In this document: positions 18,016 through 28,747 of the stretch, piece after piece
Position numbering within the stretch: the first letter of the stretch is position 1
Layout of the letters: every line of letters starts with the position of its first letter
Origin: Acidobacteria bacterium RIFCSPLOWO2_02_FULL_67_21
GTDB taxonomy: Bacteria; Acidobacteriota; Vicinamibacteria; Vicinamibacterales; UBA2999
Assembly (NCBI GenBank): GCA_001767195.1
Contig: MEKU01000002.1
Location: forward strand, 6,900-40,950
Reading direction: 5' to 3'
Length of the DNA stretch: 34,051 bases
The notes under the pieces: generated by a model
Databases searched by the model: none
Told to the model about the DNA's origin: nothing
The model's input: only the letters and a program-made list of their open reading frames with translations
Program-made: the position numbers and the translations under genes

Positions 18016-19022
18016 GCCTTCCGTGCTCTTCGTGTCCTTCGTGGTTCATTGTTCTTGTGCTCTTTGTGGCGGGGTGCGGCGGCGGAGGCAGCCCGACCGC
18101 CAGGCCCGGCGCCGGCCATGAAGGCGCCCTCACCCTCTACACGACGATCGCGGAGAAAGATCTCCCGACCCTCATCCAGCCGTTCGAGGCGAGGCACGGC
18201 ATCAAGGTCACCGTCTGGCGGGCCGGCACCGATCGCGTCCTGCAGCGGACGATGGCGGAGGCGGGCGCCGGCAGGAACGAGGTCGATGTCATTCACTTCG
18301 GCACGCCGGAGATGGAGGCGCTGGCGCGCGAGGACGTCCTGCAGCCGATCGAGTCGCCGGTGCATGCCGACCTTCAGCCCGGGTCCGTGCCTGCACACAG
18401 GAAATGGGCGGCCACGCTGCTGTCGGTCTGGGTCCAGGCCTACAACACGACGCTGCTGGCCCGGAGCGAGCTGCCCAGGACCTACGCCGAGCTGCTCGAC
18501 CCGAAGTGGAAGGGCAAGCTCGGGATCGAAGCCAAGGATCAGGACTGGTTCGCGTCGGTGGTCGACGTGATGGGCGGCGGAGAGAAGGGGCTGCAGTACT
18601 TCCGCGATCTCGTCGCGACCAACGGCATCTCGGTGCGGCTCGGCCACACGCTCCTCACCAACATGGTGGTCTCGGGCGAGGTGGCGCTCGGGCTGACCGT
18701 CTACAACTACATGCCGGAGCAGGCGAAGAAGAAGGGCGCGCCAATCGACTGGTTCGCGCTGGAGCCCGCCATTGCGCGTTCGAATGCGGTCGGCGTCGCC
18801 CGGCGGGCCCCGCATCCGGCGGCCGCGCGACTCTTCTACGACTACCTGCTCGGCGAGGAGGCGCAGCGGCACTTCGTCAGCATGGACTACGTGCCGACCA
18901 ACACGAAGGTCGCCTCGCCGCTTCAGGGCATCGAGATCCGGCAGGTTGACCCCGTTCGCGTCCTCGACGAGTCCGACACGTGGACGCGCGCGTTCCAGGA
19001 GACGCTCGTCACCCGCAACTGA
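18012..19022 (+). CDS. second, paralogous extracellular substrate-binding lipoprotein
   Basis: GTG start overlaps the previous stop (GTGA); lipobox VAGC; LTLYTTIAEKDLPTLIQPFEARHGIKVTVWRAGTDRVLQR; VQAYNTTLLARSELPRTYAELLDPKWKGKLGIE. Confidence 0.87.
   Translation: MSLPCSSCPSWFIVLVLFVAGCGGGGSPTARPGAGHEGALTLYTTIAEKDLPTLIQPFEARHGIKVTVWRAGTDRVLQRTMAEAGAGRNEVDVIHFGTPEMEALAREDVLQPIESPVHADLQPGSVPAHRKWAATLLSVWVQAYNTTLLARSELPRTYAELLDPKWKGKLGIEAKDQDWFASVVDVMGGGEKGLQYFRDLVATNGISVRLGHTLLTNMVVSGEVALGLTVYNYMPEQAKKKGAPIDWFALEPAIARSNAVGVARRAPHPAAARLFYDYLLGEEAQRHFVSMDYVPTNTKVASPLQGIEIRQVDPVRVLDESDTWTRAFQETLVTRN
18022..18070 (+). repeat. CTTCGTG-type short repeat inside the signal peptide of the second lipoprotein
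   Basis: GTGCTCTTCGTG (18023-18034) and GTGCTCTTTGTG (18057-18068), with TCCTTCGTGGTTC between. Confidence 0.55.
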
Positions 19023-19031
19023 CCGCCGGAC

Positions 19032-19475
19032 TCAAATCTTGAAGAGGTCGTCGAACGCTTTGCGGGCGTCGTCGGTGCGCGGCGCGGTGGTTTCGCGCTC
19101 CACGGTCGTGCGCGGCGCGTACAGCGTGCAGGCATTCGTGGTGTTCTTGGGCGTCACCCGCGCCGGGATCGGCTGCATGCATTCGAACCGGCTGCCGGGG
19201 TCGAACGAGCTGCACTGCGAGCAGGTGTGCAGCTCGACGCCGCACCGCGGGCAGCGGCTGTCGGACCGGACGTCGGGCTCGATGCCCGAGCCGCACTGCG
19301 TGCAGCGCACCACCTCTCGAAAGCCGGGCATGTTGATGTTGCGGGGCCCGAGCTGCGAGATGCGGCGCGCACCGGCCGGGGCTCCTGGCTCGGGGGCGGG
19401 CCGTGACGGCGCCGGCTTCTCGCGGCGCTCGCCCTCGTCTTGGTAGCCGCGCTGCCGGTACTTGCGGTCACTCAT
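19032..19475 (-). CDS. zinc-ribbon protein of unknown function
   Basis: CTQCGSGIEPDVRSDSRCPRCGVELHTCSQCSSFDPGSRFECMQPI, several CxxC pairs. Confidence 0.75.
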   Translation of the reverse strand: MSDRKYRQRGYQDEGERREKPAPSRPAPEPGAPAGARRISQLGPRNINMPGFREVVRCTQCGSGIEPDVRSDSRCPRCGVELHTCSQCSSFDPGSRFECMQPIPARVTPKNTTNACTLYAPRTTVERETTAPRTDDARKAFDDLFKI

Positions 19476-19644
19476 GGTGGGTTTCTGACGCTCCGCCGAG
19501 ATTCTACCGTTTTCGCATACAATTTCGCGGTTTGGCCCGGGCAGGCATGGCCGGCCGGGTCGCTTGATCCTTTTTTCACAACATGGTACAAATTCGGATC
19601 GTTTCGGCGGATGGCACGGTGCCTACTGCCTGGTCCCTCATCTG

Positions 19645-20295
19645 ATGCCGCAGATCTTCCGTCGCAGCGCGAACTCGTATGCGAGACTCAGCCTCCTCGG
19701 CGCCCTTCTCCTGGCCGGCGGTCTCATCGGGCTGATCATGGCCATCGGCAGCTCGTCCTACGTGACGCGCGCCAACGAATTCATCGAGCAGCCGATTCAG
19801 TTCAGCCATCTCCATCACGTGGGCGACGACGGCATCGACTGCCGGTACTGCCACACGTCGGTCGAGTCGTCGCCGTTTGCGGGAATTCCGCCGACCAAGA
19901 CGTGCATGAACTGCCACTCGCAGATCTGGGCGACCGCGCCGTTTCTCGAGCCGGTCCGCTCCAGCTTCCGCGATGACCGGCCCCTTCGCTGGATCCGGGT
20001 GCACGACCTGCCCGATTTCGTCTATTTCAACCATAGCATCCACGTGAAAAAGGGGATGGGATGCGAAACGTGCCACGGCCGGATCGACGAGATGCCGCTC
20101 GTGCTGCAGCAGAACTCGCTGCAGATGCAGTGGTGCCTCGAGTGCCATCGCGCGCCCGAGCAGTTCGTCCGTCCCCGCAGCGAAGTGTTCACGATGGGGT
20201 ACCGTCCGGCGGTGCCGCAGTCGGTCCTTGGCCCCCAGCTCGTCAAGGAGTACGGCATTCAGAGCCTGACGAGCTGTTCGACGTGTCACCGGTGA
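19645..20295 (+). CDS. actA: alternative complex III pentaheme cytochrome c subunit ActA
   Basis: Five CxxCH motifs (CRYCH, CMNCH, CETCH, CLECH, CSTCH) and an N-terminal TM helix, upstream of actB. Confidence 0.9.
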   Translation: MPQIFRRSANSYARLSLLGALLLAGGLIGLIMAIGSSSYVTRANEFIEQPIQFSHLHHVGDDGIDCRYCHTSVESSPFAGIPPTKTCMNCHSQIWATAPFLEPVRSSFRDDRPLRWIRVHDLPDFVYFNHSIHVKKGMGCETCHGRIDEMPLVLQQNSLQMQWCLECHRAPEQFVRPRSEVFTMGYRPAVPQSVLGPQLVKEYGIQSLTSCSTCHR

Positions 20296-20302
20296 GCGCC
20301 TC

Positions 20303-23300
20303 ATGACCGTACCGCCCGACATCGAGGCGCTGCGCGCCCGGCTCGAGAAGACCCGCGGACGGGAGTACTGGCGCAGTCTGGAATCGCTGACGGAAACGGC
20401 GGAATTCAAGGAGTTTCTGCACCGCGAGTTCCCGCAGAACGCCTCGGAATGGCTCGACCCGGTGGGGCGCCGCAACTTCCTGAAGCTGATGGGCGCCTCG
20501 CTGGCGCTGGCCGGCGTCAGCGCGTGCACGCGCCAGCCCACCGAGGAGCTGGTGCCGTACGTGCGGCAGCCCGAGGAGCTGGTGCCCGGCAAGCCGCTGT
20601 TCTACGCGACGGCCATGCCGATGAGCGGCGCCGGGATGGGGCTGCTGGTGGAAAGCCACGAGGGGCGCCCGACGAAGATCGAGGGCAATCCCGATCACCC
20701 GTCGAGCCGCGGCGCGACCGACCTCTTCGCCCAGGCGTCCATCCTGACGCTCTACGACCCCGATCGCTCGCAGATCATTACGAATCTCGGAGAAATCAGG
20801 GCCTTCAGCGCGTTTACCGCGGCCGCGCAGGCGGCCATGTCGTCGCAGCAGGGGTCGCAGGGCGCCGGCACCCGCATTCTCACTGAGACCGTGGCCTCGC
20901 CGACGCTCGCCGCGCAGCTCGACGAGTTCCTGGTGCGCTTTCCGAGCGCCAAATGGGTGCAGTGGGAGCCGGTCGGCCGCCACAACGCCCGCGAGGGCAG
21001 CCGGCTGGCGTTCGGTGAGTACGTCGACGCGCAGTACGCGGTCGAGAAGGCCACCGTCATCCTGTCGCTCGACGCCGACTTCCTCTGCACCGGGGGATCG
21101 GGCGTGCGGAATGCGCGCGCGTTCGCGGCGCGCCGCCGCGCCGACGGCGATCACACCCAGCCGAACCGGCTGTACGCCGTGGAAAGCACCGCGACGAATA
21201 CCGGCACCAAAGCGGACCACCGGCTGCCGCTGCGCCCGTCCGAGGTGGAGCCCTTCGCCCGCGCGGTCGCCGCGGCGCTCGGCGTGGCCGGCGTCTCGGC
21301 CGGGGAGCTGTCCGAGCCGGCCCGTGCCTGGATTGGGCCGCTTGTCACGGATCTCCAGGCGCATCGCGGCCAGAGCCTCGCCATCGCGGGCGACGGCCAG
21401 CCGCCGGCGGTCCATGCGCTCGCGCATGCGATGAACGAGACGCTCGGCAACGCCGGAACGACCGTCCTCTACACCCAGACGACCGAGGCGCGGCCGATGA
21501 ATCAGCTGGCCGCCCTCCAGGAGCTCGTCGGCGAGATGAACGCCGGCACCGTCGACTTCCTGCTGACACTCGGCGGCAATCCCGTGTACACGGCGCCCGC
21601 CGACCTCGATTTCGCGGCGGCGCTCGGGAAGGTCCGGCTGCGCGCGCACCTCGGGCTCTACGAGGACGAGACCTCCGCGCTCTGCCACTGGCACATCCCC
21701 GAGGCGCATTACCTGGAGGCCTGGAGCGACGTGCGGTGCGACGACGGGACCGTCACGATCGTGCAGCCGCTGATCGCGCCGCTCTACAACGGGAAGTCGG
21801 CCCACGAGGTGATTGCCGCCCTGAGCGAACGAGGCGAGCGTCCGGGGTACGAGCTGGTTCGCGAGTACTGGTCGCGACAGACCGGGCTCTCGACGCAGGC
21901 GCCGCCGCCGCCCGCGACGGCCGCCCCGCCCGCCGCCGTCCCTCCGGTCTCGCAGCCTGCGCCGACCGGCAACACGGCTGGCGCGGCCGCCGGCGCCCAG
22001 GCCGCTCCGGAGCGGCCGCCGATTGCCGCGGCGCCCGTTCCGCAGCTCTCGCCGTTCGATCGCGAATGGCGGCGCTGGCTGCACGACGGCATGGTGCCGA
22101 ACACGGCGTTTGCACCGCGCACGGCCACCGTCCTGGGCGCGCCGGCGGCGCCGCCGTCGGGCGGCCGTCCGCAGGGGCTGGAAGCGGTCTTCCGGCCCGA
22201 CCCGAGCATCTACGACGGCCGGTTTGCCAACAACGCGTGGCTGCAGGAGCTGCCGAAGTCGCTGACGAAGCTGACCTGGGACAACGCGGCGCTGATCTCG
22301 CCGGCCACCGCCGCTCGTCTCTCGCTCGTCAGCGGCGACGTGGTCGAGCTGCGGCAGGGCGGCCGGTCGGTGCGCATTCCGGTCTGGCTCGCGCCGGGTC
22401 AGGCCGGCGACACGCTGACGCTGCATCTCGGCTACGGCCGCACCCGCGCCGGCCGCGCGGGCAACGGCACCGGGTTCAACGTCAACCCGCTGCGCACGAC
22501 CGCCGCGCCCGACATGATTGCCGGCGTGGAGCTGGTGAAGACCGGCGACACCTACCAGCTCGCGTCGACGCAGGACCACTGGTCGCTCGAAGGCCGCAAC
22601 CTGGTGCGCGTCGCCACCACGGCGCAGTTCGCCGCCGACCCGCAGTTTGCGGCGAAAGAGGAGCACCAGCCGCTCCCCGGCATCTCGATGTACGGCGATT
22701 TCAAGTACGACGGCTACGCCTGGGGCATGACGATCGACCAGAGCGTCTGCACCGGCTGCAATTCGTGCGTGGTCGCCTGCCAGGCGGAGAACAACGTGCC
22801 GGTGGTCGGGAAGTCGCAGGTCCTCAACGGCCGCGAGATGCACTGGCTCCGGGTGGACCGCTACTACACCGGCGATCTCGAGAACCCCGAGACGTACCAC
22901 CAGCCGATGCCCTGCCAGCAGTGCGAGACCGCCCCGTGCGAGGTCGTGTGTCCGGTGTCGGCCACCACGCACAGCACCGAGGGCCTCAACGACATGGTCT
23001 ACAACCGCTGCGTGGGGACGCGGTACTGCTCCAACAACTGTCCCTACAAGGTGCGGCGCTTCAACTTCCTCCTCTATCAGGACTGGAACACGCCGACGCT
23101 CTGGCTCCAGCGCAACCCGGACGTGACCGTGCGGAGCCGCGGCGTGATGGAGAAGTGCACCTACTGCGTGCAGCGGATCAATCACGCGCGGGTGGCGGCC
23201 AAGCTGGACGACCGGCAGATTCGCGACGGCGAGGTGCTGACGGCGTGTCAGTCGGCGTGCCCCACGGAGGCGATCGTGTTCGGGAACATCAACGACCCGA

Positions 23301-23451
23301 ACAGCCGCGTCTCGCGGTTGAAGGCGCACCCGCTGAACTACGCGCTGCTCGCGGAGCTGAACACGCGCCCGCGCACCACCTACATGGCGATTGTGCGCAA
23401 CCCGAATCTCGAGCTGGAACCGGCGGCCGCCGCCGCTGAGGACGAACGCTG

Positions 23452-23452
<1 letters not shown>
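20303..23452 (+). CDS. actB: alternative complex III molybdopterin-like/Fe-S subunit ActB
   Basis: 1049 aa; internal Tat-like RRNFLKLMGASLALAGVSAC; ferredoxin motifs CTGCNSCVVACQAE, CQQCETAPCEVVCP, CSNNCPYKVRRFN, CQSACPTEAI. Confidence 0.93.
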
Positions 23453-24875
<1,423 letters not shown>

Positions 24876-24876
<1 letters not shown>

Positions 24877-25424
24877 TGGCACACGACGCACCTGCGGTCA
24901 CGCTGCACGGCCTGATGGCCGAGTTCGATACGCCGACGGCGCTCGTCCATGCGGCCGAACGGGCGCGCCTCGAAGGGTACCGGGAGATGGACGCCTACTC
25001 GCCGATTCCGGTCGAGGAGCTGTCCGAAGCGCTCGGGCTCCGGCGCACGCGCCTCCCGAGGCTCGTGTTCGCGGGCGGCATCCTCGGCGGCCTGGCGGGG
25101 TACGGGCTCGAATACTGGTCCCAGGCGATTGCCTACCCGTTGAACATCGGCGGCCGGCCGTACCACAGCTGGCCGCACTTCATTCCGGTCACCTTCGAGA
25201 CGACCGTCCTCGGGGCGGCGCTGGCGGCCTTCATCGGCATGTGGGCGCTCAACAGGCTTCCGCAGCCGTATCACCCGGTGTTCAACGTGCCGGCGTTTGC
25301 CCGGGCGTCGGTGGACCGGTTCTTTCTCTGTATCGAGGCGACCGACCCGAAGTTCGATCGCCATGCCACGTGGAAGTTCCTCGAGAGCCTCCACCCGGTA
25401 GGAGTCGCTGAAGTTGCGCCCTAA
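24876..25424 (+). CDS. actD: alternative complex III subunit ActD (DUF3341)
   Basis: LHGLMAEFDTPTALVHAAERARLEGYREMDAYSPIPVEELSEALGL; ATGA overlap with actC. Confidence 0.9.
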
Positions 25425-26103
25425 TCAGAACTCCCAATTCCGCAACTCCCAACTCCCAAGGGGTCTTGGGCGTTGGTCTTTTGGGCGGTGGGAGTGTGCC
25501 GCCATTCTGCTCTGTGTGCTGGCGGCCGGCTGCCGGCAGGACATGCACGACGCGCCCCGGTACGATCCGCTCGAGGCGAGCCCGTTCTTCCGCGACGGCC
25601 GCAGCGCGCGCTCGCTCGTCACGAACACCGTCGCCCGCGGTGGTCTGCGCGAGGACGACCACCTGTACCAGGGCAAGGTCGACGGGCAGCTCACCGACAC
25701 CTTCCCGATGCCGGTCACCGCCGAGCTGCTGGCGCGTGGCCGGGAGCGGTTCAACGTCTTCTGCGCGCCGTGCCACGGCCGCACGGGACAGGGCAACGGG
25801 ATGGTCGTGCAGCGCGGCTTCCGCGCGCCGCCGTCCTACCATGAGCAGCGGCTGCGCAACGCCCCTGCCGGGTACTTCTTCGATGTCATGACCAACGGGT
25901 TTGGCGCCATGTCCGACTATGCGGCCCAGGTGCCGGTCGCGGACCGCTGGGCGATTTCCGCCTACATCCGCGCCCTGCAGCTCAGTCAGCGCGCGACCGT
26001 CGACGACGTCCCGGTCGATCGCCGGCCGGAGCTGGACCAGGCGCCTGAGGTGAGGCTCCCGCCTGGACGGCCCGAGACCCCGCCGGCGCCGGAGGCACGA
26101 TAG
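25414..26103 (+). CDS. actE: alternative complex III monoheme cytochrome c lipoprotein ActE
   Basis: TTG start overlapping actD; lipobox LAAGC; heme site FCAPCHGRTGQGNGMV. Confidence 0.88.
   Translation: MRPNQNSQFRNSQLPRGLGRWSFGRWECAAILLCVLAAGCRQDMHDAPRYDPLEASPFFRDGRSARSLVTNTVARGGLREDDHLYQGKVDGQLTDTFPMPVTAELLARGRERFNVFCAPCHGRTGQGNGMVVQRGFRAPPSYHEQRLRNAPAGYFFDVMTNGFGAMSDYAAQVPVADRWAISAYIRALQLSQRATVDDVPVDRRPELDQAPEVRLPPGRPETPPAPEAR
25429..25496. repeat. 7-bp-periodic inverted repeat at the start of actE
   Basis: Left AACTCCC-AATTCCG-C-AACTCCC-AACTCCC-AAG, loop GGGT, right CTTGGGC-GTTGGTC-TTTTGGG-CGGTGGG-AGTG; perfect core CCCAAG/CTTGGG. Confidence 0.7.
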
Positions 26104-27320
26104 TGGCCGAGACGACCTACGCCCCGCCCGCTGATATCGATGCGCTGCGTTCGCGCGCGCTCATCGCCGGCGCCGCCGGCCTCGTCGCCTGCGGCATCGG
26201 ATTCATCGTGGACCGCGATCACTTCTTCCGTTCATGGCTCATTGCCTACCTGCTGTTCCTCGGGATCGCGCTCGGATCGATGGGGCTGCTGATGATCCAG
26301 CATCTGTCGGGCGGCGCGTGGGGCGTCTTCCGGCGGATCTTCGAGGCGTCGAGCCGGACGCTGCCGCTGCTGGCGATTCTCTTCCTGCCGATCGTGCTCG
26401 GCATGGGGACGCTCTACTCGTGGACGCACCCGGAGCACGTGCAGGCCGACGAAGTCCTGCAGCACAAGGCCGTCTACCTCAACACCGGGTTCTTCCTGCT
26501 GCGGGCGTTCATCTACTTCGCCGGCTGGATCCTGATCGCCTGGACGATGACGCGCTGGTCGCGGCGGCAGGACGAGGGCGACATGAGCGTGAACCTGCGC
26601 CTCCAGTACCTGAGCGGAGGCGGGATCGTGTTCTACGCGTTTGCCGCCACGTTTGCCGGCATCGACTGGGTGATGTCGATCAACCCGCACTGGTTCTCCA
26701 CGCTCTTCGGGTTCATCTTCATCGGCGGCCACGGCCTCGCCGCGCTGTCGTTTACGATCGTGATCAGCGCGTTCCTCGTGCGGCGCGCGCCGATGGAGCA
26801 GATCCTCAAGCCGGGCCATTTCCACGACCTCGGCAAGCTCTCGCTGGCGTTCGTCATGCTCTGGGCGTACTTCAACTTCTCCCAGTACATGCTGGTCTAC
26901 GCGGCCAACCTGGTCGAGGAGGTTCCGTACTTCGTCGCCCGGATCAGCCACGGATGGCAGTTCCTGGCGATCTTCCTCGTGCTGTTCCAGTTCGCGGTGC
27001 CCTTCCTGCTGCTGCTCTCGCGCGATCTCAAGCGGATGCCCCACCGGCTGGTGTGGGTGTCGCTGGCGCTGCTGCTGGTCCGCTACATCGATCTCTTCAT
27101 GCTCGTCTCGCCCGAGTTCGCGTCGACCGGCGCGAACCTCCACATGCTGGAGGGCGAGCACGCGTCGGGGTTCTTCGTTCACTGGCTCGACCTGGCCGCC
27201 CCGCTGGCGGTGGGCGGGTTGTGGCTCTGGATGTTTCTGACCCAGCTGGCGCAGCGGCCGCTGGTGGCGTTCGCGGACCCGTACCTGCGCGAGGCGCTGC
27301 AAAGCTCGGGAGGCCACTGA
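26103..27320 (+). CDS. actF: alternative complex III NrfD-like membrane subunit ActF
   Basis: 405 aa polytopic protein, GTG start, downstream of actE. Confidence 0.88.
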   Translation: MAETTYAPPADIDALRSRALIAGAAGLVACGIGFIVDRDHFFRSWLIAYLLFLGIALGSMGLLMIQHLSGGAWGVFRRIFEASSRTLPLLAILFLPIVLGMGTLYSWTHPEHVQADEVLQHKAVYLNTGFFLLRAFIYFAGWILIAWTMTRWSRRQDEGDMSVNLRLQYLSGGGIVFYAFAATFAGIDWVMSINPHWFSTLFGFIFIGGHGLAALSFTIVISAFLVRRAPMEQILKPGHFHDLGKLSLAFVMLWAYFNFSQYMLVYAANLVEEVPYFVARISHGWQFLAIFLVLFQFAVPFLLLLSRDLKRMPHRLVWVSLALLLVRYIDLFMLVSPEFASTGANLHMLEGEHASGFFVHWLDLAAPLAVGGLWLWMFLTQLAQRPLVAFADPYLREALQSSGGH

Positions 27321-27826
27321 TGGCGCATGACGACCCGGTAGGACACGCCTCGGCAGACGACGAGTATCTGGCGACGCCGCCCGACTCGACCTACGAGCAC
27401 ACCGACGCGCACGTCGGTCCGATCGTCAAGTTCATGGTCTGGCTCGCGGCGTCGGCGATCGTCATTCACATCGGCCTCGGCTTCATGTACGAGTTCCTGA
27501 TCCAGCAGTCGATGATCGCCGAGCAGCCGTACCCCCTGGCCACCGGCCAGGAGCCGCGCCTCCCGCCGGCGCCCCGGCTGCAGCAGTTTCCGCACAACGA
27601 GATCTACCAGTTCCGCCTGGACGAAGCGACGCTGATGGACCGGTACGGCTGGATGAACAAGGACGCCGGCATCGTGCATATTCCGATTGAGGAGGCGATG
27701 CGGCTCACCGTCGAGCGCGGGCTGCTGCAGACGCGGACACCGGACGCGGCGCAGCCGGCCGGCGTGCCGGGGCAGATGGCGTCCGACGCGAGCTCGGGCC
27801 GGACGATGGAGCGGCGGAGGCAGTAG
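27320..27826 (+). CDS. single-TM protein of the ACIII cluster, unknown function
   Basis: MAHDDPVGHASADDEYLATPPDSTYEHTDAHVGPIVKFMVWLAASAIVIHIGLGFMYEFL; overlaps actF. Confidence 0.7.
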   Translation: MAHDDPVGHASADDEYLATPPDSTYEHTDAHVGPIVKFMVWLAASAIVIHIGLGFMYEFLIQQSMIAEQPYPLATGQEPRLPPAPRLQQFPHNEIYQFRLDEATLMDRYGWMNKDAGIVHIPIEEAMRLTVERGLLQTRTPDAAQPAGVPGQMASDASSGRTMERRRQ

Positions 27827-27832
27827 GACGGC

Positions 27833-27938
27833 AATGCTCAATGCTCAATGCTCAATGCTCAATGTCCAACGCGGCAGACGTGTGTGTGCGGTCGCCCTTT
27901 TGTCATTGGGCATTTGGCATTGGGCATTGGGCATTGAT
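27833..27938. repeat. 7-bp tandem inverted repeat covering the SCO1 start and signal peptide
   Basis: Left arm four perfect AATGCTC units plus AATGTCC (27833-27867); right arm CATTGGG/CATTTGG/CATTGGG/CATTGGG/CATTGAT (27904-27938); arms largely complementary, allowing G.U pairs. Confidence 0.85.
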
Positions 27939-28742
27939 GCGGCGGCCCAGGCCGGCTTCCCGAGCGGCTACGGCAGCACGCAGGAGCCGGGCATGGTGTC
28001 GACCGACGTGCCGCCCCAGCTCCGCGACGTGACGTTCAGGCAGCGGTTGAACGAGCGGCTGCCGCTCGATGCCGCGTTTCGCGACGAGAGCGGCCGGCCC
28101 GTGACGCTGGGCGACTACTTCGGCCGCCGGCCCGTCCTGCTGGCGTTTGTCTACTACAGCTGTCCGATGCTGTGCACGCAGGTGATGAACGGGCTGTCGA
28201 GCGCGCTCAAGGTCACGCCGTTCAAGGCGGGCGAGGATTTCGACGTCGTGCTCATCAGCTTCGACCCGCGCGACACGCCGGCGACGGCCGCGGAGAAGAA
28301 GCGCGCCCACCTGGAGTACTGGTCGGTCGAGCAGGATGCGGCGGCGTGGCACCTGCTGACCGGCGATGAGGCGACGATCCGGCGCGTGACGTCGGCGGCG
28401 GGATTCACCTACCGCTGGGACGAGCCGAGCGGGCAGTTCGCCCACGTGAGCGGCGTGCTGGTGGCCACCTCCGACGGCCGCCTGTCGCGCTACTTCTACG
28501 GCGTCGAGTACTCGCCGAAGGAGCTGCGGCTGGCGCTGGTCGAGTCGGGCGACGGCCGCGTCGGCTCGGCGATCGACGAGCTGCTCCTCTACTGCTTCCA
28601 CTACGACCCGGAGAGCGGCCGCTACGGGCTGATGGTGATGAATCTGGTGCGGCTCGCTGGTGTCATGACAGTACTGTTCATCGGCGGCTCGATCCTGCTG
28701 ATGCGCCGCCGCGACGCGCGCCCGCGGCTGGACCGGGCCTGA
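27834..28742 (+). CDS. SCO1/SenC family copper chaperone
   Basis: LAFVYYSCPMLCTQVMNGL copper-site motif; LISFDPRDTP; C-terminal TM helix; next to cytochrome oxidase genes. Confidence 0.92.
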   Translation: MLNAQCSMLNVQRGRRVCAVALLSLGIWHWALGIDAAAQAGFPSGYGSTQEPGMVSTDVPPQLRDVTFRQRLNERLPLDAAFRDESGRPVTLGDYFGRRPVLLAFVYYSCPMLCTQVMNGLSSALKVTPFKAGEDFDVVLISFDPRDTPATAAEKKRAHLEYWSVEQDAAAWHLLTGDEATIRRVTSAAGFTYRWDEPSGQFAHVSGVLVATSDGRLSRYFYGVEYSPKELRLALVESGDGRVGSAIDELLLYCFHYDPESGRYGLMVMNLVRLAGVMTVLFIGGSILLMRRRDARPRLDRA

Positions 28743-28747
28743 AACCT

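Noticed and set aside
20243-23329. 1028-aa minus-strand ORF antisense to actB
   Set aside because: High-GC shadow ORF rich in Arg/Ala/His/Val with no domain pattern; the plus strand has clear ActB motifs.
27833-27938. Possible CRISPR-like array at the 7-bp repeats
   Set aside because: Units are 7 bp with no spacers and no cas genes; it is a tandem inverted repeat.
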